A program made the translations under genes and the position numbers. Source: Curtobacterium ammoniigenes NBRC 101786 (GTDB lineage: Bacteria; Actinomycetota; Actinomycetes; Actinomycetales; Microbacteriaceae). From it: DNA of 64,000 nucleotides. The DNA lies in contig NZ_BCSV01000005.1 in the NCBI RefSeq assembly GCF_001571045.1, forward strand, positions 186,001 through 250,000. The letters are read 5' to 3'. The first letter of the stretch is position 1. Every line of letters starts with the position of its first letter. Of this stretch, positions 57,753-64,000 are shown in pieces. Under the pieces are notes generated by a model. It worked only from the letters and a program-made list of their open reading frames with translations. It was not told where the DNA came from and did no database searches.

Positions 57753-58232
57753 GTGGGGCGCAGCGCGGGGGTCGGCCGGTTCGCGGGTGCGATCGTGATG
57801 GCGGTGCTTCTAGCCGTGTATATCGCGCTCGTGGGGTGGCGTGCCGTCGCCTTCGTTGCGACCGGCATTCCGATCGGGATCGGTATTGGGATTGCGCTCG
57901 CAGTCGTGGCCATCATCGGCGTCGTGGTGCTCGTGTTCGAACTTCGGTTCGGCTTCCGAGTGACCCGACTCGCAGCCCGGCTTGAGCACGAGCACGGGAC
58001 CCCCGCAGAGATCGTGCCGCTCCGGCCATCGGGGCGCCCGGATCGCGCTGCAGCCGACGCGCTGTTTCCGCGGTACCGAAGCGATGTCGAGGCGGCGCCG
58101 ACGGACTGGAGGCCCTGGTTCCGTCTCGGAGTTCTCTACGATGCCGCGGGCGACCGACGGCGGGCCCGTGCCGCGATGCGGACGGCGCTGCAGCACGCCG
58201 CGGGAGAACGCGCGGCGGCGAATCGACGCTGA
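57753..58232 (+). CDS. Small membrane protein with a C-terminal TPR-like motif
   Basis: 159 aa, not recognised by name. Two membrane helices (about 11-33 and 38-62) are followed by a hydrophilic tail. The segment DWRPWFRLGVLYDAAGDRRRAR looks like a single TPR hairpin. It uses a GTG start 2 bases after the dapB stop and is probably in the same operon. Confidence 0.75.
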   Translation: MGRSAGVGRFAGAIVMAVLLAVYIALVGWRAVAFVATGIPIGIGIGIALAVVAIIGVVVLVFELRFGFRVTRLAARLEHEHGTPAEIVPLRPSGRPDRAAADALFPRYRSDVEAAPTDWRPWFRLGVLYDAAGDRRRARAAMRTALQHAAGERAAANRR

Positions 58233-58236
58233 TCGC

Positions 58237-59136
58237 TCAGTCGAAGATCGCGTCCACCGCGGATTCGACCGTCGGGTGCGCGAACGCATACCCGGACTCG
58301 AGCAGCCGGGTCGGAACCATTCCCTGGCTCGAGAGGAGCAGTTCGTCGGCGGCCTCACCGAGAACGAGCCGCAGGGCGCCCCCCGGAATGCTGAAGAGGT
58401 ACGGACGATGCATGTCTTCGGCGACCCGGCGCGTGATGCGATCGCTGATCGCGAGCTCCGGACCGGCGAGGTTCACCGGTCCGGAGACGTCGTGCTCCGC
58501 GAGATGCACGATCGCGCCCACCTCGTCGTCGAGAGCGATCCACGGCCAGTACTGGCCACCCGGTCCGAGACGGCCGCCGAGCCCGAATCGCGTGAGCGGA
58601 AGAAGCGGCGCTGCAGCGCCGCCGCCCGCGCCGAGCACGAGGCCGGTGCGCAGGAGGACGATTCGGGTGCGCTCGGGCGCAGACGCGGCAGCCGCCTCCC
58701 ATTCCACGCAGACGTCCGCGAGGAATCCGGTGCCCGCGGACGCGTCGTCGTCGAGCTGATCGGCCGGCCGGTCCCCGTAGTACCCGGACGCTGACCCGGA
58801 GAGGAACGCGGCTGGCGCGGTGTCCGCCTCGTGCATCGCCTGGACGAGGGTCCGGGTCGCGTCGATCCGCGACGTTCGAATCGCGCGTTTCGTCTCGGCC
58901 GTCCACGGCAGTTTCGCGATGCTCGCTCCGGCGAGATTGATGACGACATCCGCGCCGCTGACGATCGTCGGGTCGAGTGGCCGGGAGCCGGGCGCCCAGC
59001 GGAACTCGTGCGGGGAGCGCGGGTCGCGGCGCGTCAGCGTCGTGACCGTATGCCCGCGGTCGCGCAGGGCTCGGACGAGCGGGGTGCCGATGAAGCCCGA
59101 GGCGCCGGCGATGACGATGGAGAGCGAGTCGGCCAT
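58237..59136 (-). CDS. TIGR01777-type NAD(P)-dependent epimerase
   Basis: 299 aa. An extended SDR with [19 protein letters not shown] (10-28), [24 protein letters not shown] as the family signature, and a C-terminal DUF1731-like part ending [10 protein letters not shown]. Function unknown; members are related to the cell-division-inhibitor family SulA-like proteins of cyanobacteria. Divergent from thyA, 67 bp apart. The longer open frame upstream is antisense to thyA. Confidence 0.88.
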   Translation of the reverse strand: MADSLSIVIAGASGFIGTPLVRALRDRGHTVTTLTRRDPRSPHEFRWAPGSRPLDPTIVSGADVVINLAGASIAKLPWTAETKRAIRTSRIDATRTLVQAMHEADTAPAAFLSGSASGYYGDRPADQLDDDASAGTGFLADVCVEWEAAAASAPERTRIVLLRTGLVLGAGGGAAAPLLPLTRFGLGGRLGPGGQYWPWIALDDEVGAIVHLAEHDVSGPVNLAGPELAISDRITRRVAEDMHRPYLFSIPGGALRLVLGEAADELLLSSQGMVPTRLLESGYAFAHPTVESAVDAIFD

Positions 59137-59190
59137 ACGGACGACGCTACGCGGTCGAACAGCGCCCCGTGCGATGTCGGAAGCCTGCCC

Positions 59191-59196
59191 TAGAGT
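59191..59196 (+). promoter_or_regulatory. -10 element of probable leaderless thyA
   Basis: TAGAGT ends 7 bases before the GTG at 59204. Confidence 0.5.
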
Positions 59197-59203
59197 GACG
59201 ACC

Positions 59204-60040
59204 GTGAGCGACACCGATAGCCAGCGCGTTTTGCCAGATCCCACGCTCGAGACACCGTATGAAGACCTGCTCCGATCGGTGCTGATGAACGGGCGACCGA
59301 AGTCGGACCGCACGGGTACCGGCACCCGATCCGTGTTCGGCGCGCAGCTGCGGTACGACCTGTCGAAGGGCTTCCCGCTCATCACGACCAAGCGCGTCCA
59401 CTTCAAATCGGTTGCGTACGAGCTGCTGTGGTTCCTGCGCGGCGACTCGAACGTGCGCTGGCTGCAGGATCATGGCGTTCGGATCTGGAACGAGTGGGCG
59501 GACGAGTCCGGGGATCTCGGGCCGGTGTATGGCGTTCAGTGGCGGTCGTGGCCGACGCCGTCAGGCGCCCACGTTGATCAGATCGCTCAGGTGATCGATG
59601 CCATCCGCACGGACCCGGACTCGCGTCGCCTGATCGTGTCCGCCTGGAACGTCGCCGACATCCCGTCAATGGCGCTCGCGCCGTGCCACGCGTTCTTCCA
59701 GTTCGCCGTTCAGGACGGTCGACTGTCGTGTCAGCTCTATCAGCGCAGCGCCGACATGTTCCTCGGGGTGCCGTTCAACATCGCGTCCTACGCGCTGCTG
59801 ACACACCTGGTCGCAGCGCAGACCGGCCTGCAGGTCGGCGACTTCATCTGGACGGGCGGCGACTGCCACATCTACGACAATCACGTCGACCAGGTCGAGG
59901 AGCAGCTCCGCCGTGACCCGTACCCGCTCCCGCGGCTGCACATTGCTCCGCGTGACTCCATTGACGCGTACGACTACGACGATTTCGCCGTGATCGACTA
60001 CGTGCACCATCCGGCTATCAGCGCGCCGGTCGCTGTCTGA
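59204..60040 (+). CDS. thyA: Thymidylate synthase (ThyA)
   Basis: 278 aa. The catalytic cysteine lies in [12 protein letters not shown] and the dUMP-binding segment is [20 protein letters not shown]. It methylates dUMP with methylene-THF, yielding dihydrofolate. The GTG start has a -10 box at 59191-59196 and no ribosome site. Its stop overlaps the folA start (TGATG), so the enzyme that regenerates its cofactor is coupled to it. Confidence 0.97.
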   Translation: MSDTDSQRVLPDPTLETPYEDLLRSVLMNGRPKSDRTGTGTRSVFGAQLRYDLSKGFPLITTKRVHFKSVAYELLWFLRGDSNVRWLQDHGVRIWNEWADESGDLGPVYGVQWRSWPTPSGAHVDQIAQVIDAIRTDPDSRRLIVSAWNVADIPSMALAPCHAFFQFAVQDGRLSCQLYQRSADMFLGVPFNIASYALLTHLVAAQTGLQVGDFIWTGGDCHIYDNHVDQVEEQLRRDPYPLPRLHIAPRDSIDAYDYDDFAVIDYVHHPAISAPVAV

Positions 60041-60561
60041 TGCCATCGACCGACCCGGTCGGCTGGAGCGAGCCGCTTCCCGGCGTCGGCCTCATCTGGG
60101 CACGCACGCCCGCCGGTGTCATCGGCGCCGACGGCGGCATCCCGTGGCGGCTGCCCGAAGATCTCGCCCGGTTCAGAGCCATCACCGACGGAACCCGCGT
60201 CGTCATGGGGCGTCGAACCTGGGATTCCCTGCCGGAGCGCGTGCGGCCGCTGCCGGGCCGCCGGAACGTCGTCTTGACCAGCGACCCGGAGTGGTACGCG
60301 TCGGGAGCCGAGCGAGCTCCCGATCTGGCCGCTGCGCTCGACACGGACGAGCCGGTCTGGGTGATGGGCGGCGGGCGCGTGTATGCGGACGCGCTGCCGT
60401 TCGCGGACCGGATCGCCGAGACGATCGTCGACCTCGATGTTCCGGGCGACGCGTTCGCACCGGTGATCGACGCCCGCTGGGCGTGTACGGAACAGGGGCC
60501 GTGGACCGAGTCCGCTTCCGGCCTGCGGTATCGGTTCCTGGAGTGGCGAGCCCGCTCATGA
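60040..60561 (+). CDS. folA: Dihydrofolate reductase
   Basis: 173 aa. [17 protein letters not shown] contains the folate-binding acidic residue region; [12 protein letters not shown] and [10 protein letters not shown] bind NADPH. It reduces dihydrofolate made by ThyA. The N-terminus is about ten residues longer than usual. It overlaps thyA by one base. Confidence 0.95.
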   Translation: MPSTDPVGWSEPLPGVGLIWARTPAGVIGADGGIPWRLPEDLARFRAITDGTRVVMGRRTWDSLPERVRPLPGRRNVVLTSDPEWYASGAERAPDLAAALDTDEPVWVMGGGRVYADALPFADRIAETIVDLDVPGDAFAPVIDARWACTEQGPWTESASGLRYRFLEWRARS

Positions 60562-60620
60562 GTGGTGGGCCGCGCCTCCCAACCGTCTGTCTGGACGGGA
60601 GCGGCGTGAGGGCCGCCCGG

Positions 60621-60626
60621 TAGGCT
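60621..60626 (+). promoter_or_regulatory. -10 element of probable leaderless dapA
   Basis: TAGGCT ends 6 bases before the GTG. Confidence 0.55.
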
Positions 60627-60632
60627 TGACGG

Positions 60633-61610
60633 GTGTCCGCTGTAGAGAATCCGTTCGGCCAGGTGCTCGTCGCACTTGTGACTCCGTTCACTCCCGACGG
60701 CGAGGTCGATTGGCCAGGTGTCGAGCAGCACATCGAGCACTGCATCAGTGCCGGGGCGGACGGCATCGTCGTCACTGGCACCACGGGGGAGACCTCGACG
60801 CTCACCGACCCCGAAAAGCTTCGCCTCGTCGAGGTCGGCAAGTCGGTCGCCGCCGGCCGAGCGAAGATCATCACCGGAGGCGGGTCGAACGAGACCGCGC
60901 ACGCCATGCAGCTGTACAAGCAGAGCGAACGAGCAGGCGCCGATGGGGTGATGATCGTGACCCCGTACTACAACAAGCCCACGCAGGCCGGCATCCTCAC
61001 GCACTTCCGGATGATCGCCGACGCGACCGATCTTCCCGTGATCCTCTACGACATCCCGGGCCGCACTGGTGTTCCGATCCAGTACGAGACCATCGTCCGT
61101 GCGTCGAAGCACCCGAACATCGTCGCCGTCAAAGACGCCAAGGGCAGCTTCGCCGAGGTGTCGCGCGTGCTGAACAACACCGACCTCATGTACTTCTCCG
61201 GCGATGACGCGAACGTGCTCCCGCACCTCGCCATCGGCGCCACCGGCCTCATTGGCGTGACGGCGAACATCGCCGCGGCGCCGTACCGCACCATCGTCGA
61301 CGCGGTCAACCGCGGGGATCTGCACGCTGCCACCGAGCAGCATCGCCGTCTCGAACCGCTCGTTCGGGCCGTGATGACGCATGTCCCCGGCACCGTCGCT
61401 GCGAAGTACATCCTGCACGGTCTCGGCCGCATCGGGAGTCCGCGCGTGCGGCTTCCGCTCGTCGGGCCAGAAGAAGCAGAGGCCGCGGCGATCGAGACCG
61501 AGCTCGAGGGCGTCCACGACCTGGCCGGTGCCGATTTCTCGAACTTCCGTCCGGATCGCAACGCGGCAGCCGGCGGCGCCCTGCCGAAGGTGCCCGGCAC
61601 CACACGCTAA
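60633..61610 (+). CDS. dapA: 4-hydroxy-tetrahydrodipicolinate synthase
   Basis: 325 aa. The (beta/alpha)8 barrel has GTTGETSTLTDPEKLRL, the tyrosine in YYNKPTQAG and the Schiff-base lysine in NIVAVKDAKGS. It condenses pyruvate with aspartate semialdehyde, the first committed step of diaminopimelate synthesis. The GTG start has a -10 box directly before it. rnj follows 36 bp downstream. Confidence 0.96.
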   Translation: MSAVENPFGQVLVALVTPFTPDGEVDWPGVEQHIEHCISAGADGIVVTGTTGETSTLTDPEKLRLVEVGKSVAAGRAKIITGGGSNETAHAMQLYKQSERAGADGVMIVTPYYNKPTQAGILTHFRMIADATDLPVILYDIPGRTGVPIQYETIVRASKHPNIVAVKDAKGSFAEVSRVLNNTDLMYFSGDDANVLPHLAIGATGLIGVTANIAAAPYRTIVDAVNRGDLHAATEQHRRLEPLVRAVMTHVPGTVAAKYILHGLGRIGSPRVRLPLVGPEEAEAAAIETELEGVHDLAGADFSNFRPDRNAAAGGALPKVPGTTR

Positions 61611-61645
61611 CCACCGCGGCGCAGCCGCACGATCGTCAGGAATCA

Positions 61646-63322
61646 ATGCCCACGAAGATCATCGAACCGCCACCACTCGCGCCCGGGACGCTCCGGGTGA
61701 TCCCGGTCGGCGGTCTCGGCGAGATCGGTCGCAACATGACCGTCTACGAGTTCGACGGCAAGTTGCTCATCGTCGACGCCGGCGTGCTCTTCCCCGAGGA
61801 GCACCAGCCCGGCGTGGACCTCATCCTGCCGGATTTCGCCCCCATCCGGCATCGCCTCGATGATGTGCTCGGCGTTGTGCTGACCCACGGGCACGAGGAC
61901 CACATCGGCGCGGTGCCATACCTGCTCAGACTGCGTTCGGATATCCCCCTCATCGGTTCCACGCTCACGCTCGCGCTCGTCGAGGCGAAGCTGAAGGAAC
62001 ACCGGATCAAGCCGTACACGCTCGGTGTTCGCGAGGATCAGTCCGAGCAGATCGGTCCGTTCCATCTCGAGTTCGTCGCCGTGAACCATTCGATCCCGGA
62101 TGCCCTTGCGGTTGCGATCACGACCCCGGCCGGCCGCGTCTTGCACACGGGCGACTTCAAGATGGACCAGCTGCCGCTCGATGATCGGATCACGGACCTC
62201 CGAGCGTTCTCGCGGCTGGGCGAGGCCGGCATCGACCTCTTCCTGCCGGATTCGACGAACGCCGACGTGCCGGGATTCACACCATTGGAGCGAGAAATCG
62301 GTCCGGTCCTCGAGAACGTGATCTCCCGCGCGCGGAAGAAGGTCGTCGTCGCGAGCTTCTCGTCGCACGTGCACCGTGTGCAGCAGGTCCTCGATGCAGC
62401 GGCCGCCGCTCACCGCAAGGTCGCCTTCATGGGCCGGTCGATGGTCCGGAACATGAACATCGCGGCCGAGCTCGGGTACCTGCGCGTGCCGGAAGGGATC
62501 CTCGTCGACGCGAAACGCGCCTCCGACGTGCCGGACGACCAGATCGTCTACATGTCGACCGGATCCCAGGGCGAACCGATGGCGGTTCTTGCGCGGATGG
62601 CGAATCTCGAGCATCAGGTCGAGATCGGCGAGGGCGACACCGTCATCTTGGCGTCCTCGCTCATCCCGGGCAACGAGAACGCCGTGTACCGGGTGATCGA
62701 CGGTCTCACCAAGCTCGGTGCTCGTGTCGTCCACAAGGGCAACGCGAAGGTCCACGTGTCCGGGCATGCTGCTGCGGGCGAACTGCTCTACTGCTACAAC
62801 ATCCTCCGACCGAAGAACGTGCTTCCGGTGCACGGGGAGCATCGCCACCTCTTCGCCAGCGCAGACCTGGCGATCCAGACGGGCGTGCCACCGCGGAACG
62901 TGATTCTCGGCGAGGACGGCACGGTCGTCGATCTGCGCGACGGCGTCGCCACGGTGGTGGGCCAACTCGATCTCGGGTACGTCTACGTCGACGGCTCGAC
63001 CGTCGGATCGATCACGGACGCGGACCTCAAGGACCGTCGAGTGCTCGCCGAAGAGGGGTTCATCTCGGTGTTCTGCGCGGTCGACTTCACGACCGGGCAG
63101 TGCGTCGTCGGTCCGGAGATCCAGTCGCGCGGATTCGCCGAGGACGACTCCGTCTTCGACGACGTGCGCCCGCAGATCGTGCGCGCACTTATCGACGCTG
63201 CCGCGAACGGCACCCCGGATCAGCATGCGTACAGCCAGGCCGTTCGCCGAACCGTCGGTCGGTGGGTGAACACCCGCCATCGTCGTCGTCCGATGATCGT
63301 CCCGGTCGTCATCGAGGCCTGA
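61646..63322 (+). CDS. rnj: Ribonuclease J
   Basis: 558 aa. A metallo-beta-lactamase ribonuclease with THGHEDHIGAVPY (metal ligands), HTGDFKMD, the beta-CASP domain and HVSGHAAAGELL. The C-terminal RNase J dimerisation region is included. It degrades RNA endo- and exonucleolytically and is paired with PNPase in turnover. AGGAATCA lies upstream of the ATG. dapA-rnj-ftsK is the usual actinobacterial order. Confidence 0.97.
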   Translation: MPTKIIEPPPLAPGTLRVIPVGGLGEIGRNMTVYEFDGKLLIVDAGVLFPEEHQPGVDLILPDFAPIRHRLDDVLGVVLTHGHEDHIGAVPYLLRLRSDIPLIGSTLTLALVEAKLKEHRIKPYTLGVREDQSEQIGPFHLEFVAVNHSIPDALAVAITTPAGRVLHTGDFKMDQLPLDDRITDLRAFSRLGEAGIDLFLPDSTNADVPGFTPLEREIGPVLENVISRARKKVVVASFSSHVHRVQQVLDAAAAAHRKVAFMGRSMVRNMNIAAELGYLRVPEGILVDAKRASDVPDDQIVYMSTGSQGEPMAVLARMANLEHQVEIGEGDTVILASSLIPGNENAVYRVIDGLTKLGARVVHKGNAKVHVSGHAAAGELLYCYNILRPKNVLPVHGEHRHLFASADLAIQTGVPPRNVILGEDGTVVDLRDGVATVVGQLDLGYVYVDGSTVGSITDADLKDRRVLAEEGFISVFCAVDFTTGQCVVGPEIQSRGFAEDDSVFDDVRPQIVRALIDAAANGTPDQHAYSQAVRRTVGRWVNTRHRRRPMIVPVVIEA

Positions 63323-63352
63323 GCCGGCCACGCGGCACGGACTGATCCCGAT

Positions 63353-63395
63353 CAGGAGGCGCGGCGCGGCTCGCCCGGTCCGCGCGCGCCTCCTG
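63353..63395 (+). terminator. rnj terminator-like hairpin
   Basis: CAGGAGGCGCG / CGCGCCTCCTG form a perfect 11-bp stem around a 21-base, GC-rich loop that can pair further. It lies 30 bp after the stop codon. Confidence 0.7.
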
Positions 63396-63416
63396 CCCAT
63401 TGTCCGGAGTCGCAAG

Positions 63417-63422
63417 TAGCGT
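63417..63422 (+). promoter_or_regulatory. -10 element of probable leaderless ftsK
   Basis: TAGCGT ends 7 bases before the ATG. Confidence 0.5.
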
Positions 63423-63429
63423 TACCGGC

Positions 63430-64000
63430 ATGGCCGGAGGCACCAAGTCGACCACGCGCGGCCGCGCGAGCACGTCGTCGCGCCCAACAACGCGGTCGGG
63501 GTCCCGCTCTGGAACGCGCGAGGCCGGACGCACGAAGGTGCTTCCCGAGCCCATCCCGAGCGGCGGACCGAACCCGCTGGTCGCGTTCTGGCTCGCGATG
63601 GCGCACGGCGTCGGGGCGATGTTCCGGTTCCTCGGCTCGGAAGCCCTCGATCGTGCGGAGCGCCGCGACGGATTCCCGTTCCTGCTCTTCTTGCTCTCGA
63701 TCGCGGGCGCGGTCGTCGAATGGCTGAATCCGACGAATGCGGTGTCCGTCGCGCTCGATGCGTACACCTTCGGGGGGCTGTTCGGCCGCCTTGCATTCGC
63801 GCTTCCCGTGATCATGATGGTCTTCGCCGGATGGCTGTTCCGGCATCCGTCCTCCGTGCATGACAACACCCGCATCGGCATCGGTCTCGGGCTGATGGTG
63901 ATCGCGATCTCCTCGCTCTGCCACATCTATGGCGGTCAGCCAGCCGCTTCAGATGGCATGCCGGTGCTTGCCCACGCCGGTGGCATCATCGGCTGGGTCG
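63430..64000 (+). CDS. ftsK: DNA translocase FtsK/SpoIIIE, N-terminal part (partial)
   Basis: The first 190 residues are present and the frame is open at the window edge. A basic Ser/Thr/Arg-rich start (about 1-40) is followed by several membrane helices, matching the N-terminal membrane domain of FtsK. The motor and gamma domains are outside the window. The position after dapA-rnj is typical and supports the call. FtsK pumps chromosome termini through the closing septum. Confidence 0.85.
   Translation, partial: MAGGTKSTTRGRASTSSRPTTRSGSRSGTREAGRTKVLPEPIPSGGPNPLVAFWLAMAHGVGAMFRFLGSEALDRAERRDGFPFLLFLLSIAGAVVEWLNPTNAVSVALDAYTFGGLFGRLAFALPVIMMVFAGWLFRHPSSVHDNTRIGIGLGLMVIAISSLCHIYGGQPAASDGMPVLAHAGGIIGWV

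Overview
The window is about 64 kb of high-GC DNA (roughly two thirds G+C by eye) from an actinobacterial chromosome, most likely a member of the Microbacteriaceae (inference). The basis is the codon bias, frequent GTG/TTG starts, a TANNNT-type -10 element directly in front of many start codons, a sdhCDAB operon, paired thyA-folA, the order pnp - M16 peptidase - dapB - thyA - folA - dapA - rnj - ftsK, an actinobacterial HelD, and a decaprenyl-phosphoryl-arabinose type gene set. I saw no phage, transposon, CRISPR array or rRNA. Gene density is near 95 percent and nearly every gene belongs to a recognisable family.

Layout. 1-0.4 kb: end of a probable holB, then tRNA-Thr(CGT) and a shared terminator. 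0.4-5.2 kb (minus): HAD-UbiA fusion, DprE1-like and DprE2-like oxidoreductases, and a secreted phosphodiester glycosidase. 5.4-10.6 kb: GH13 alpha-glucosidase, Gfo/Idh/MocA oxidoreductase, S13 D,D-carboxypeptidase, nicotinamidase. 10.6-16.8 kb (minus): ABC exporter, ribA and ribD, GNAT acetyltransferase, trpS, xthA. 16.9-23.3 kb: a mannitol phosphotransferase block, with HPr and a DeoR regulator on minus and ptsI-mtlA-mtlF-mtlD divergent on plus. 23.4-26.0 kb: quinone oxidoreductase, DUF805 protein with Gly/Tyr/Gln repeats, and a TNT-domain NAD glycohydrolase candidate. 26.2-29.7 kb: sdhCDAB. 29.8-32.3 kb: GT4 mannosyltransferase-like gene divergent from manC. 32.4-39.6 kb: a nucleoside uptake and salvage operon (BMP lipoprotein, ATPase, two permeases, cdd, deoA). 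39.7-50.8 kb: aspA, YihY-family protein, MFS exporter, FKBP, aldo/keto reductase, helD, NERD protein, rpsO, FMN reductase, coiled-coil poly-Gln lysozyme-like protein. 51.2-64 kb: pnp, TetR, M16 peptidase, phosphatase, GNAT, dapB, membrane protein, epimerase, thyA, folA, dapA, rnj and the start of ftsK.

How the genes work together. The nucleoside block imports nucleosides, deaminates cytidine and phosphorolyses the products. The mannitol block carries its own enzyme I. ManC supplies GDP-mannose next to a probable mannosyltransferase. The Dpr cluster appears to carry all steps from prenyl phosphate and PRPP to a prenyl-phosphoryl arabinose, if the HAD half is the missing phosphatase.

The points most worth a second look are: the HAD-UbiA fusion; a DprE1 with alanine at the position of the benzothiazinone-reactive cysteine; an independently promoted TNT-domain protein; about a dozen probable leaderless genes, including a divergent pair whose -10 boxes overlap; tandem palindromes before the nucleoside operon; and strong hairpins inside two operons. 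No wholly new system is evident.
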